Source of the DNA: Rhodoblastus sp.
GTDB lineage: Bacteria > Pseudomonadota > Alphaproteobacteria > Rhizobiales > Beijerinckiaceae
Assembly (NCBI RefSeq): GCF_019449565.1
Contig: NZ_JAGRPM010000030.1
Location: forward strand, 62,001-126,000
DNA: 64,000 nucleotides
Direction of reading: 5' to 3'
Shown here: positions 54,244 to 63,541 of the stretch, piece by piece
How positions within the stretch are numbered: position 1 is the first letter of the stretch
How the letters are laid out: each line of letters opens with the position of its first letter
The notes under the pieces: model-generated
Databases searched by the model: none
What the model was told of the DNA's origin: nothing
The model's input: the letters and a program-made list of their open reading frames with translations, nothing else
Program-made: the position numbers and the translations under genes

Positions 54244-55244
54244 AGCCGATGCAACGTGACTTCCGGCGGGCAGTTGAAACGGACCGGCACGATACTGGCG
54301 CCGGCGCCGACCGACGTATAGCCGTCCATCTCGCCATAGCGCCATGCGCCGCGCGCCAGCCGACGCGGCATATGCGCGTCGATGGTGATCGGCGCGCCGC
54401 CGGGAAGGCAGATCTGGCCGCCATGGGTATGGCCCGCCAACATGAGGTCAAAGCCCGCGTGAGCGGCCTGCCGATAGATTTCGGGCGTGTGGGACAGCAG
54501 GATCGAATAGGATTCCGGCGGGATTTCGTCTGCGGCGGCTTCGAGATTGTCTACGCGAAAAAAATGCGCGTCATCGACGCCGGCGAGATAGATCCGGGCG
54601 CCGCCGCGCTCGATGGCGACATGTTCATTCAACAGCATCCGAACGCCCATGCGCTCCAGGTCCGGGACGAGGAGAATGGTGTCGTGATTGCCAAGCACGG
54701 CGAAGGTGTCGCCGCGCAACGCCTGGCGAAGGCGATAAAGGCCGCGCAGGCAGGCGTCGGCAGAGCCGAAGGTCTTGCCCCGATAATCGCCCGTCATCAC
54801 GCACAGGTCATAGGGAAGATCGGAGAGTATCTCCGTCACCCGCCGCATCGCCCGTTCGCTCAGGTCGACGTGCAGGTCGGAAAGATGCAGAATTGCAAAA
54901 CCGTCGAATGCGGGCGGGATCTTGTGCGAGGCGACGATATTTTCGCGCAACTCAACCCTGGCGGCGTTCGCGTGGCCGCGCCAATAGGTCCCCGTCAAGC
55001 GCAGGACCATTTCGATCAGAGCATGCGACCAGGGAAGATTCTCGATATGCAGGAAGGTCAGCCCCTGACCGAAAACCTGCGCTTCGTGGTCCTTCTCGAT
55101 TCCGATGCGCTGGCGGGCGTGAAGGCGGCCGAGACGGCTGTCCAGGCAACGCTTCGCCTCGTCGGGGGACATGAACGCAGGCGGCTCGCCAAGCTCCCGC
55201 GAGGGCGCGCCGGGGACGTCCAGCTCTTCGCTTTCCTGTGCCAC
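54228..55244 (-). CDS. Calcineurin-like metallophosphoesterase (YkuE/YaeI-like)
   Basis: The 338-residue protein has a metallophosphoesterase core in its second half: HLSDLHVDLS, MTGDYRGKTF, VLGNHDTILL, LSHTPEIY and LAGHTHGGQI, all metal-ligand segments in the right order. The last motif is typical of YkuE/YaeI-type enzymes, which act on UDP-2,3-diacylglucosamine-like or other phosphoester substrates. The first 110 residues have no signal sequence and look like a family-specific extension. It is convergent with the CarS-like gene. The start is accepted at 55244 without strong evidence. Confidence 0.85.
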   Translation of the reverse strand: MAQESEELDVPGAPSRELGEPPAFMSPDEAKRCLDSRLGRLHARQRIGIEKDHEAQVFGQGLTFLHIENLPWSHALIEMVLRLTGTYWRGHANAARVELRENIVASHKIPPAFDGFAILHLSDLHVDLSERAMRRVTEILSDLPYDLCVMTGDYRGKTFGSADACLRGLYRLRQALRGDTFAVLGNHDTILLVPDLERMGVRMLLNEHVAIERGGARIYLAGVDDAHFFRVDNLEAAADEIPPESYSILLSHTPEIYRQAAHAGFDLMLAGHTHGGQICLPGGAPITIDAHMPRRLARGAWRYGEMDGYTSVGAGASIVPVRFNCPPEVTLHRLKSLG

Positions 55245-55370
55245 CTGCCAATCCTCTTCGATCTCTAGGCCGATTTGGTCGCGGCGCGAATTGATTCAAC
55301 GCAACGCGGCGGCCCTGCTAGGCTCCCAATCTCGTCGCCTGCATAATGCCTGAAACCCGGATAACGAATC

Positions 55371-56201
55371 ATGGCGTACAAGACCATTCAGCTCCTCGTA
55401 AACGTCAACGAAGACGCCAAACCGAACGCGGTGGTCGAATTTGCCATTGAATTCGCTCGCCGGGAAGGCGCGCATTTGTCTGCGCTCGGAATTCCGCAAC
55501 TGGTCGACTTTCCGATTGGCCGGCTGTTACCCCTTGCCGACGCAATTATCGACCAGATCAATGACGAGCGCCTTACCAAGGCGACCAGCCTTGGCGACCA
55601 TTTCGAAGTCTCCGCGCGCCTGGCCGCAATCACAGCGGATTGGTCTGTCGCGCAACTGGCGCCGGCGGCCGCGAGAAAGGCCGCCATCGCGGCTTCGCGT
55701 GTCTGCGACCTGGTGATCGCGCCGAAGTCGAAAGGCGTCCTGTCCGCAGAGGAAAGCCTGATCGAAGCGGTTCTGTTCGGTGCCGGCCGTCCGGTTCTTA
55801 TCGTTCCGCCCGAATGGGAGGCTGGCCCCCTGCTCGATCATGTCGTTGTCGCGTGGGATGGCGGCGCAAGGGCGGCCCGCGCGGTTGGCGACGCCATGCC
55901 GCTGCTGGAAAAGGCCGGGCGGGTCGAAGTGGTCTGCGTGACGCCGGATCATAGTGGCGAAGTCCTCGGCGCCGAGCTTGCCCGCCATTTGAGCCGTCAC
56001 GACGCGAAGGTGAGCGTCACGGATCTGCCGCTCAGAAACGCCGATGCCGGTCGAACCCTGATGGATCATCTCTGCGCGATGCGTCCCAGCCTGTTCGTCA
56101 TGGGCGCTTTCGCCCACGCGGCCTTGCTCCAGCATGTCATCGGCGGAACGACGAGCCTGATGCTGACCGACGCCAAGGTGCCGGTGCTATATTCATATTG
56201 A
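55371..56201 (+). CDS. Universal stress protein family protein (tandem UspA domains)
   Basis: The 276-residue protein consists of two Usp-fold halves. The first (residues 1-140) ends with LVIAPKSKGVLSAEESLIE and GRPVLIVPPEWE. The second (residues about 155-276) begins LDHVVVAWDGGARAARAVGDAMPLL and ends with FVMGAFAHAALLQHVIGGTTSLMLTDAKVPVLYSY, which includes the G-x-G-type ATP region in altered form. Such proteins bind ATP and raise stress tolerance. The ATG at 55371 is preceded by GATAACGAATC. It is followed by the cytochrome gene after 99 bases. Confidence 0.85.
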   Translation: MAYKTIQLLVNVNEDAKPNAVVEFAIEFARREGAHLSALGIPQLVDFPIGRLLPLADAIIDQINDERLTKATSLGDHFEVSARLAAITADWSVAQLAPAAARKAAIAASRVCDLVIAPKSKGVLSAEESLIEAVLFGAGRPVLIVPPEWEAGPLLDHVVVAWDGGARAARAVGDAMPLLEKAGRVEVVCVTPDHSGEVLGAELARHLSRHDAKVSVTDLPLRNADAGRTLMDHLCAMRPSLFVMGAFAHAALLQHVIGGTTSLMLTDAKVPVLYSY

Positions 56202-56300
56202 TGAAACGACACGGGTTTGACCTCGTCGATTGGCATTGCGACGTGTCAATGCGCGGTGACGCAACCGCCCTATGCTCATAATTTCAAAATGGAGGCCATG

Positions 56301-56840
56301 ATGGCTTTTGCTCAACGATATAGCGCGGTTGCGATCGCGCTCCATTGGTCCATCGCGATCCTCATTGTCATCGCTTTCGGTCTGGGCCTGACGGTCGACA
56401 ATTTCCCCAAGGAAATCAAGGGCGCGGTCATCAACTTGCACTCCCTGATCGGCCTGACCGTTCTGGTCTTGTCGCTCGCGCGTCTCTACTGGCGGGCGAC
56501 CCATCCGGCGCCCCCGCTTCCGCAATCCATGACTCCCATCGCCCGCCTGGCGGCGCATGCCGCCCATATCGCGCTTTACCTGCTGATGATCGCGATTCCC
56601 TTGATCGGCATTCCAACCTTGCTTTACCGAGGTCGCGGGCTGGATTTCGGCCTGTTCCAGATCGCGTCGCCATTCGAGCGGACGCCCGACATCTACCGGC
56701 CCCTGACCGAACTCCATGAACTGGCGTCCTTCGCCCTGATAGGGCTGGCAGCCGCCCATGTGCTCGCGGCGCTCTATCATCATTTTATCGGCAAAGACGA
56801 CGTTCTGACGCGGATGCTGCCGCCGCGCAGCCCGAGCTGA
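56301..56840 (+). CDS. Cytochrome b561 family protein
   Basis: This 179-residue integral membrane protein has four helices and His residues placed for two b-type hemes: ALHWSIAILIVIAFGLGL, INLHSLIGLTVLVLSLAR, HAAHIALYLLMIAIP and LHELASFALIGLAAAHVL. It would pass electrons between a quinol pool and an acceptor. ATG 56301 follows GGAGG at the right distance; ATGs at 56289 and 56298 are in frame but poorly placed. No partner gene is visible. Confidence 0.85.
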   Translation: MAFAQRYSAVAIALHWSIAILIVIAFGLGLTVDNFPKEIKGAVINLHSLIGLTVLVLSLARLYWRATHPAPPLPQSMTPIARLAAHAAHIALYLLMIAIPLIGIPTLLYRGRGLDFGLFQIASPFERTPDIYRPLTELHELASFALIGLAAAHVLAALYHHFIGKDDVLTRMLPPRSPS

Positions 56841-56866
56841 AGCAGCGGCCCGCTCGGTCAAATTCC

Positions 56867-57148
56867 CTAATCCCGTTTCGCCTTTCCGCCGGAAAGGCTT
56901 CGGCGCATTTTCCCGACGTGCAAACGGAGACGGCGCGCGGCGCCTTTCAGGCGCCGCAACATCCGCTCGGCCCAGAGAAAGTCGATCGCCAGCAAGGAAA
57001 GTCCGAGCGGCGCCATCCAGAATCCCAAAATCGGCAAAAAGCCGAACAAGCCGCCGAACAGCAGCGCCAGCCCGATGGGAATTCTGAGCCAGCGACTGCG
57101 CGGATCGCGGAGCCGGGCGAGGAAGGAAGCGAACCATCCGTTGCGCAT
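56867..57148 (-). CDS. Small two-helix membrane protein of unknown function
   Basis: The 93-residue protein has a basic N-terminus (MRNGWFASFLARLRDPRSRW), two hydrophobic segments (RIPIGLALLFGGLFGFLPIL and FWMAPLGLSLLAIDF) and a strongly basic tail (RRLKGAARRLRL...GGKAKRD). It resembles PGPGW-type small transmembrane proteins of bacteria. No enzymatic motif is seen. ATG 57148 is chosen because the region upstream in the same frame looks like non-coding basic sequence. It is convergent with the cytochrome gene. Confidence 0.6.
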   Translation of the reverse strand: MRNGWFASFLARLRDPRSRWLRIPIGLALLFGGLFGFLPILGFWMAPLGLSLLAIDFLWAERMLRRLKGAARRLRLHVGKMRRSLSGGKAKRD

Positions 57149-57339
57149 CTTGCGGCGTCCGTGGGTTCCATTATCGCGGCGCGCGATCAAATCCGTCCGC
57201 CTCCGGATGGCGCAAAACGGATTGGGCGGGACGTCACTTTCGCGACAATCCCCTCCCTTGCCGCGCGGCCCGGCAGGTTTTTTGCTGGCCCGCAACTTGC
57301 CTGTTTCGGCCAGACCTTCATTTTTAGAAGTAGATCCCG

Positions 57340-57678
57340 ATGGCTTTCACCTTCGTCTGTGACACAAACGCCGTCAAGGAAGGCGGCATGGGCATCTTTC
57401 AAGCCGGCCGCAAGAGCGTGCTGCTGGTCTGGCCGACCGGCGGCGAGCTCAAGGCCTATCGCGGGCGCTGTCCGCATGCGGATGTGCCTCTGACCGACGC
57501 CACCTTCAATGGGAAGGTCGTCACCTGCCCGCATCATCAATGGGGCTTCGACAGCGCCAGCGGCAAATGCGTGACCCACCTCGTCCGCAACGTGCTGCAT
57601 CCCTATGAACTGCGCGTCGAGGGCGAGGAAATTCAGGTGGACCTCGGTCCGGCCAAGGCGCCGCGCCCGCAGGCCTGA
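57340..57678 (+). CDS. Rieske [2Fe-2S] domain protein
   Basis: A 112-residue single-domain Rieske ferredoxin has the ligand pairs Cys44-Pro-His46 and Cys63-Pro-His-His66 (RCPHADVPL and TCPHHQWGFD). It is like the ferredoxin component of multi-component oxygenases (toluene monooxygenase T4moC type). A soluble electron carrier fits. It starts near the tautomerase and GST genes on the same strand, with 94 and 33 bases between them, suggesting a small operon for aromatic or electrophile metabolism, although no oxygenase gene is in view. Confidence 0.85.
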   Translation: MAFTFVCDTNAVKEGGMGIFQAGRKSVLLVWPTGGELKAYRGRCPHADVPLTDATFNGKVVTCPHHQWGFDSASGKCVTHLVRNVLHPYELRVEGEEIQVDLGPAKAPRPQA

Positions 57679-57772
57679 CGAGCGAGCCGAACTCGGCTTT
57701 CTCAAATCTCCCCCGATCGCATATGATCGCAAGCGGCCAGTTCGCTTCCGAATGGGCTGCGGGAGAAATATC

Positions 57773-58156
57773 ATGCCTCTGGTTCGCATCGACATGTTGA
57801 AGGGCAGAACGCCGGAACAGCGCCGGATCATCGCCGACGTCATCTATGACGCGATGATCTCCACGCTCAATGTTCCGCAGAACGACCGCTTTCAGATCAT
57901 CTCCGAACACCAAAGCGGCGAATTGCTGATTGACCCGACCTATCTCGGGATCCAGCGTTCGCCGGACGCGATCATCATTCAGATCACGCTGAACGAAGGC
58001 CGTTCCGTCGATTTGAAGCGGGCCTTTTACAAGGCCGTCGCCGATGGCCTCCGCGACCGGGCGCATATGCGCACCGAAGACGTCTTCATCAGCCTTGTTG
58101 AGGTGAAAAAGGAAAACTGGTCGTTCGGCAACGGCCTCGCGCAATATGCGACCTGA
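57773..58156 (+). CDS. Tautomerase family protein
   Basis: The 127-residue protein begins MPLVRIDMLKGRTPEQRRII, with the N-terminal Pro1 (after Met removal) expected as catalytic base in the 4-oxalocrotonate tautomerase superfamily. Its length (twice the basic unit) fits two fused beta-alpha-beta units. It would interconvert enol/keto acids. GGGAGAAATATC precedes the ATG. It lies between the Rieske and GST genes. Confidence 0.85.
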   Translation: MPLVRIDMLKGRTPEQRRIIADVIYDAMISTLNVPQNDRFQIISEHQSGELLIDPTYLGIQRSPDAIIIQITLNEGRSVDLKRAFYKAVADGLRDRAHMRTEDVFISLVEVKKENWSFGNGLAQYAT

Positions 58157-58189
58157 TGCGCTCGCGGCCTCGCGCCAGGAACTTCCGCC

Positions 58190-58906
58190 ATGATCACGCT
58201 TTTTTCCTATCCCTCGCTTTTCGGCGTGGCCGACAATAATGGCTATGGCTTGAAGGTGTTCGCCTTTTTGCGCCTCGTGGGCCTGCCCTTCGCGTATGAG
58301 CATCTGTTCGACGCCTCGTCCGCGCCGCGCGGACAGCTGCCCTTTATCGTCGACGATGGCGAAACCATCGGCGACAGCGAAACCATCATCGCTTATCTGA
58401 TCCGCAAATATAGCCTGACGATCGACGCCGCATTGGGCGCGCGCGAGCGAGACCTGAGCCTGCTCGTGACCCGCCTGCTCGACGACCTCTATTGGGTGAT
58501 GTCTTTTTCGCGCTGGAAGGACGAACGCTACTGGCCGGCCTTCCGCGCGGCGCTGCTGAGGGAGCACCCCAGCCTGACCGAGGAGGGATTGGCCAAGGCC
58601 CGCGAATTCAATTTCCAGCGCTACCATTTCCAGGGCATAGGCCGATACGCGCCGGAGGCGGCCTACCAGCGCGGCCTTGCCGATCTTGGCGTCCTCGCCG
58701 ACCTCATTCCCGAGGGCGCGTTCATCCATGGCGCAAAGCCGACCAGCGTCGACGCGGCCGTCTATGGCTTTATCGCCAATATTCATTTTTACGACATCGA
58801 GACGCCGCTCAAGCAATTTGTTGCAGAGCGACCGAATCTCGTGCGTCACTGTTTAACGCTCCATAAGACCGTCATGCGTGCGCCCGTCGGCGAAGCGCGC
58901 CGCTGA
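58190..58906 (+). CDS. Glutathione S-transferase family protein
   Basis: The 238-residue protein has an N-terminal thioredoxin-like domain (ITLFSYPSLFGVADNNGYGL, then GQLPFIVDDGETIGDSETII with the conserved cis-Pro region) and an all-helical C-terminal half (VDAAVYGFIANIHFYDIETP). The pattern is closer to the metaxin/Tom37-like GSTs than to the classical detoxifying ones. It presumably acts on glutathione conjugates or as a chaperone-like binder. The gene ends the Rieske-tautomerase-GST run. Confidence 0.8.
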   Translation: MITLFSYPSLFGVADNNGYGLKVFAFLRLVGLPFAYEHLFDASSAPRGQLPFIVDDGETIGDSETIIAYLIRKYSLTIDAALGARERDLSLLVTRLLDDLYWVMSFSRWKDERYWPAFRAALLREHPSLTEEGLAKAREFNFQRYHFQGIGRYAPEAAYQRGLADLGVLADLIPEGAFIHGAKPTSVDAAVYGFIANIHFYDIETPLKQFVAERPNLVRHCLTLHKTVMRAPVGEARR

Positions 58907-59067
58907 CTGGGCGCGGCTCCCCGGAGATCGCCCCATGGTGACGTCCGGCCTCGCCGACGCCTTCATGCGGCTCGGGCCGCCCCTCGAACGACCCGATGAT
59001 TTCGCTTCACTTATTTGAGATCGGGACTTTTGCTTGTCGTGCAAATGGATCGACGAGAAATCCAGTC

Positions 59068-59460
59068 CTATGTCCGAGGGGTTTTCTGCGCCGCTTCGAT
59101 CTGCTTTTTTACGGGCTCGAAAGCGGCAGTGAACACGGCATTCGTCAGTTCGGCGATGCGACGGCTATCATCGGCGGCCTTTGCAAGGCCATCTTTGATC
59201 AGCTTTTGCTGCAATTCCATAAACTCCGCCGGGCTTTTCACCGCGCTAAGGGCTTCCATGGCGGCGGTGAGGTTCTTGACATTCCGCTCCGCCAATTCCT
59301 GATAGGCTTTGGTCAGTTCCTGAACGGCGGCGGCAGAGCCTTTTCCGCTTTCTGCCAGAGTATTGGAACTGTCTTTCATCATCTTTTGCGCGGCGTCCGT
59401 GCTCTTGGACAGGGCGTCGGCGGTTGCTTTGGAGGTCTGCTCCACGGTCGGGTTGGCCAT
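59068..59460 (-). CDS. Phasin family protein
   Basis: A 130-residue, all-helical and amphipathic protein without signal peptide is rich in Ala, Lys, Glu and Gln. The stretch LTKAYQELAERNVKNLTAAMEALS with KSPAEFMELQQKLIKDGLAK is the phasin_2 signature. Phasins coat polyhydroxyalkanoate granules, so it probably works with PhaC (20142-22166), 37 kb away. Upstream CGAAGGATCTCGAATT gives a fair ribosome-binding site. It stands alone. Confidence 0.85.
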   Translation of the reverse strand: MANPTVEQTSKATADALSKSTDAAQKMMKDSSNTLAESGKGSAAAVQELTKAYQELAERNVKNLTAAMEALSAVKSPAEFMELQQKLIKDGLAKAADDSRRIAELTNAVFTAAFEPVKKQIEAAQKTPRT

Positions 59461-59797
59461 AATTCGAGATCCTTCGTGGTTTGAATGCGATTTGCGAATC
59501 CTAATCGTCGATAAAATAGCCGCCAGACTCGGAAACTACTCAAAGGCGCTATGGCGCCGCCGTGCAGCGGCGTCGGGATATTGCTGAAGTCGGGCGACGC
59601 CCGGAAGCCTCCCGACAGGTGAGGCATGGTAGCTACTCTATTCCGCCAATCCACATTCCAACTCGATTCGCCTCGAATTCGATGCATTTGATTGAGGGAG
59701 ATCGATCAACTGGGCTGGGCGCCCCCGGCGTCCGGCGCCCGCTCAATAGCCCTTCCTTGGCGGAACTCGCCTCGCGAACCGGGAGCAGCTCTGCCCC
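59461..59797. other. Intergenic region between phasin and a small gene
   Basis: The 337 bases contain the phasin promoter (near 59461-59560, AT-rich with TCGATAAAAT) and, at 59717-59740, a GGGCGCC...GGCGCCC hairpin just past the stop of the small leftward gene at 59798. There is no T-run after it. No gene is supported. Confidence 0.4.
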
Positions 59798-59980
59798 TTA
59801 GCTTTGGTGCGGGCCCAGCATCTGCTTGATCGCCGCCTCCACATGCCGCCAGGTCTTTGCGTCCTCGCCTTTGCCGCTTTCCTCACAGGAACGTGCCTTC
59901 TGAGCGGCCTCCGCAGCGGCCTTCGCCCCATGGGCATTGAACAGACGCCGCGCGTATTCATGGATTTCGACTTCCTGCAT
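59798..59980 (-). CDS. Small hypothetical protein (60 residues)
   Basis: The 60-residue charged protein begins MQEVEIHEYARRLFNAHGAK and is rich in Ala, Glu and Lys. It is likely helical and soluble, and it resembles small conserved rhizobial proteins of unknown function. AAGGAGTGAGG at a proper distance precedes the ATG at 59980. The preceding in-frame GTG is not needed. It is divergent from the TRIC-type gene. Confidence 0.65.
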   Translation of the reverse strand: MQEVEIHEYARRLFNAHGAKAAAEAAQKARSCEESGKGEDAKTWRHVEAAIKQMLGPHQS

Positions 59981-60178
59981 GGCGATCCTCACTCCTTGTT
60001 TGACGTTCGGGCGGGGACGTCCGCCCTATCCGCAAGAACGATTGCTCGCCCTGAAGGTTCAGTCACGATTTCGAGGATCGACGTCGTGCGGGCTGAAAAC
60101 CGCCCGCCATGGACGTGCTGGCGGGCATTTTTGTTTGCCCGATCAGCGACGAGCGCCAGGCCGTGCTATACCGTCGGC

Positions 60179-60808
60179 ATGGACGCCCAAATCACCCTCG
60201 CCACAATCGAACCCGTGTTGCGCTGGCTGAATCTCGCCGGACTTTCCGTTTTTGCCGTCTCGGGCGCTTTAGTCGCGGCGCGCCAACGGCTCGATATTAT
60301 TGCCGCTTGCTTTTTCGCCATTGTCGCCGCCATCGGCGGCGGGACAATGCGCGACATTCTCATCGGCGCGCCCGTCTTCTGGATGCGCGACCCGGCGCCC
60401 TTGGTGATATGTCTGTCGGTCGCGGTCGCAGTCTGGCTGGTCCCGCTGCGCTGGTGGCCTGTTCGGGCGCTCGACTGGTTCGACGCCGCCGGCCTCTCCG
60501 CCTATTCCGTCTTTGGCGCAGGAAAGGCCTTGAGCGTCGGGATTGCGCCTCTGCCGGCCGCCGCCATGGGAATTGTCACCGCCTGCATGGGCGGCGTGAT
60601 TCGCGACGTCGTGGCGGGCCTGCCCTCGATCCTTTTACGCAACGAACTCTATGTGACGGCGGCCCTGCTCGCCGCCGCGCTTTTCGTCGGCCTTGACGCC
60701 TTGGGCGTCTCGGCGCCAACGGCGTCGCTCACGGCCGCCGCCGCCGGCTTTGCGCTCCGGGGCGCGGCAATCCGCTGGGGACTGGCCCTGCCACGCCACG
60801 GCGGCTGA
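60179..60808 (+). CDS. Trimeric intracellular cation channel (TRIC/UPF0126) family membrane protein
   Basis: The 209-residue protein has seven hydrophobic helices in two repeats. Each has the Gly-rich motif of this family: IVAAIGGGTMRDILIGAPVFW in the first and GIVTACMGGVIRDVVAGLPS in the second. Prokaryotic relatives form trimeric potassium-permeable channels or glycine-like transporters (YadS/UPF0126). ATG 60179 lies within a GC-rich leader. It has no operon partner. Confidence 0.85.
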   Translation: MDAQITLATIEPVLRWLNLAGLSVFAVSGALVAARQRLDIIAACFFAIVAAIGGGTMRDILIGAPVFWMRDPAPLVICLSVAVAVWLVPLRWWPVRALDWFDAAGLSAYSVFGAGKALSVGIAPLPAAAMGIVTACMGGVIRDVVAGLPSILLRNELYVTAALLAAALFVGLDALGVSAPTASLTAAAAGFALRGAAIRWGLALPRHGG

Positions 60809-61182
60809 GCCGAGGGCGCGGGAAATGAGCCTTGCTGGCGGCAAGAAGCGCGCGGAGAAAAGGACGCCGTAGCGCCAGCGTCGGGCATGCCCGGGAAAGG
60901 GGGGCGTCGGGAAGGCCCAAAGCGCCAAGACCGCTTCCGCCTTGCCGGATAGCTTGCCAGGTCGTCCGCGACAGTTTGCGAAAATCCGCCTTTATCCGCC
61001 CTTCGATATTGGACGATTATTGGACACAAGCTGAGCGACTTACGCCAATTGATTGATTTTATTGGCGCTCCACTCAGGATAAAACTGCGAACACCTATGT
61101 CATTGAAATTCCCTTGTAAGTTCTGACATGGCCTTGCGCGGTTCTGGTTCAAGTCCGCATGTCCGTACGTGGGTATTGAAAT
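60809..61182. other. Intergenic region with left copy of a 46-bp direct repeat
   Basis: This 374-base stretch follows the TRIC gene and contains the repeat at 61064-61109. It includes AT-rich sequence (61010-61120) and has no convincing gene. It looks like the left border of the accessory patch. Confidence 0.5.
61064..61109. repeat. 46-bp direct repeat, left copy
   Basis: It matches 63542-63587 at 41 of 46 positions in the same orientation (shared core AGGATAAAACTGCGAACAC). Together the copies flank the immunity and toxin genes. No match to a tRNA end was recognised. Confidence 0.85.
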
Positions 61183-61899
61183 CTACCCCGGACGAAGCGA
61201 TTCGAGGGCGGCGGCAATCTCTTCGGCGGCGGCGACATGTTGTGGATTGTCGACATCGAATGTTTGCTCCGTCGCGGATAGCAAAATTCCGCCATTGGGC
61301 AAATATTCAACGATTGCGGACGCGGGCGGCTTGGCCTGCTGCGCCAGCGCCGGGCAGAGATAACGCATCCATGCCGGGCGAAAATGGGAATCGTATGTCT
61401 TGCGTTGGACCAGCCAGTGGCAATTGGCCTCGACGGTTTCGGGGATCCAGGCATCGACGATGGCGAGCAATGCTGAGCGGAAAATGCTGTAGCTGTTGAA
61501 TTCCGCCGTCGGCTGAACCCATGTATCTTGTCTAAAAATGACGTCATTTGCGAAATTGACGCCGATGCTCTTTCCAGCATGGCATTGTATGGAAAAGCGT
61601 CGGTCAGACGCGAGATCGTCGGGCGACCGCACGCCGAACCAATAGCCCGAATTTGGATTGATATCGCCGAAATCGTCACGTTCGATCTTGCTGGCGATGT
61701 AGTCGGCAAAATCTCCACGATGCGCCTGCAGATCGTTGTTGCGGTCATAGGTCCACTGACGAAAAATGGGATTGATTGACTTGAAACCGTCGATCATTCG
61801 AAAAAATCGCGCTGCAATATCCTGAGGCGTTTCCGCTCGGGGCCCCCACGAGGCAGTGATGAAATAACCGTTGATCCTGGTGGTGATGACTTCGCGCAT
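61183..61899 (-). CDS. Imm52-like immunity protein
   Basis: The 238-residue soluble protein starts MREVITTRINGYFITASWGP, followed by ETPQDIAARFFRMIDGFKSI. I recognise these from the Imm52 family (PF15579), which protects against Tox-REase-5 nuclease toxins. The upstream gene encodes such a toxin, a pairing known for polymorphic toxins. GCGGAGCC lies before ATG 61899; a start at 61962 would overlap the toxin end. The frame is intact although the toxin is not, as often happens when immunity is kept against relatives' toxins. Confidence 0.7.
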   Translation of the reverse strand: MREVITTRINGYFITASWGPRAETPQDIAARFFRMIDGFKSINPIFRQWTYDRNNDLQAHRGDFADYIASKIERDDFGDINPNSGYWFGVRSPDDLASDRRFSIQCHAGKSIGVNFANDVIFRQDTWVQPTAEFNSYSIFRSALLAIVDAWIPETVEANCHWLVQRKTYDSHFRPAWMRYLCPALAQQAKPPASAIVEYLPNGGILLSATEQTFDVDNPQHVAAAEEIAAALESLRPG

Positions 61900-61918
61900 T
61901 TTGATTGGCTCCGCTGTG

Positions 61919-63348
61919 TCATGGCGCTCTGGCGGGAACATGGAAAATCCTGATTCTTTCATTCAGCGAATCGCGAAAGATGTCGCGCGCGAAGTCGGCA
62001 GCTTCCGGCTCCGCGAAAAACCATTCGATGTCGCGGCCGCCGCTCGCCGCTATTTGACTGCTAGCCTGCTTCCGCCAATCCGCGGAAAATACATCTCTGT
62101 AGAAAGAGGCCTTTTCCATCATTTCCGCATAGCCCGGCCCCTTAGCCTCGATCATTGTTCCGTCGCTCTCGCGGCAATCGTCGAAAACCACGGATTTCCC
62201 GGTTTCCGGATTGATAAGGCTGGCGGCGAGCCCCGGCGGCAAGGGCCGTTGGGGATTGTTCAGAGCGCTGATCTGCTCCTGATAGGCGATGGCGCGGTCC
62301 GAAGCGCCATGCGGCACATCGGGCTCGGATCAGGACAAAGCTGCGGCTGATCGGTCTGGCTTTGCGCGCCGGCATCGATCGCCGCGCCTGATCGCGCCGG
62401 CGATTCGTCCGCGACATCCGCGAGCGCTGCGCCGTCGAAAACAAGACCGCCGCCGATCGCGCGCGCGACGGGCGTCCCCGTCTCAAGCTCGAAAAAATCC
62501 CGTCGCGCCCCTGATGCGCGATAGCAATCGTCTCCGAACCGTCTTCGCTTTGCCGCAGCAAGCGCAGAGAGCCCTCGTCATTGTTGAGGGAATAGCGCAG
62601 GTCGGGATCGCCAGGAACCGCTCCCTCCGAAACCACGCTTTTTCCAGGCCAGACAATCGCCGCGCCAAGAACGGCGCCAGTCCCGATCGTCGCCGCAAGG
62701 GCTCCAAGTCCCGCGAGAAACGAACTGGTTTCCACGGAACTGAACAAACCTTCCGCCAGAGTTCCTGCGGCGGGTATGGCGACTCCGGCTACCGCCGTGG
62801 TCGCGCGAGCTTTCGGCTGCACTGGCTCTGCCGCCGTGTCTCCCGATGTCCATTGCCCGCTGTTGCGGCCATTCCCGGCAGGAACGCGCGGTTGATAGGG
62901 ATCATATTTCGTCAATGTCACTTGCGGAGCCGCGACATCGAGCAACTTCATCACGGCGTCCGGCGCCATACCCTCATCGAGAAGACTTTCCGCCAAGAAC
63001 AACCGATAGGTATCTGCTCGATCATCGAGCCTTGGCAGGCGCGCAAAGGCCAATCTTATGTTCGCCAGCGCTTTGTCGCCTTGCTTCCAAAAACGCGCGG
63101 CGCTTTCCAGATGAACAAGCAGATCCGAGGGCGGCGATCGACCATAAGCGGCGGCAAGAAGGGCGAGAAGACGAAGCTGGTCGCCGTCGAGCAGAAGAGC
63201 CTGCCCGGTTGAAAGGATCGCGGATCATCCGCGCAAGAATGGTTCCGGCGCCGAGAACGAGGCCGTCCTCGTTGATTTCAATGTTGGGAGACAAAGGCCG
63301 ACGCCAGAGCCGCCGTTCAAATCGTTCGACCGCCGCCCTGCTTTTCAC
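61919..63348 (-). pseudogene. Frameshifted Tox-REase-5-like polymorphic toxin
   Basis: Read leftward from a GTG at 63348 (GGAGAGGGCGG upstream), three segments in different frames make one protein of about 470 residues. N-terminal part: INEDGLVLGAGTILARM, then, after a shift near 63200-63240, LANIRLAFARLPRLDDRADT and KYDPYQPRVPAGNGRNSGQW. The middle has a hydrophobic Gly/Ala stretch and ends at a shift in an A6 run at 62490-62495, on to ELETGTPVARAIGGGLVFDG. After a third shift near 62320 comes the nuclease domain: RAIAYQEQISALNNP, SVVFDDCRESDGTMIEAKGPGY (split motif) and RDIEWFFAEPEAADFARDI. Three shifts argue for decay rather than error. Confidence 0.7.
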
Positions 63349-63541
63349 CCGCCCTCTCCATGCTTTCGGCAAAAAATGAGAGAGAAGCTTATCACCGAAC
63401 GTCGCCCAAGATAAGAACATAAGAAGAACATCTAATGACGCAACGGCCCTGATGGGCAACTGCGCCCGATGGTCAGCGCGCAAAATTCGTCCGTTGCACG
63501 CTTAGAAGCGGCGGAGGTATTCGCAGACAAATTGGAACGGT

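Noticed and set aside
59717..59740. GGGCGCC...GGCGCCC hairpin as an intrinsic terminator
   Set aside because: No T-run follows on the relevant strand, so it is not called as a terminator.
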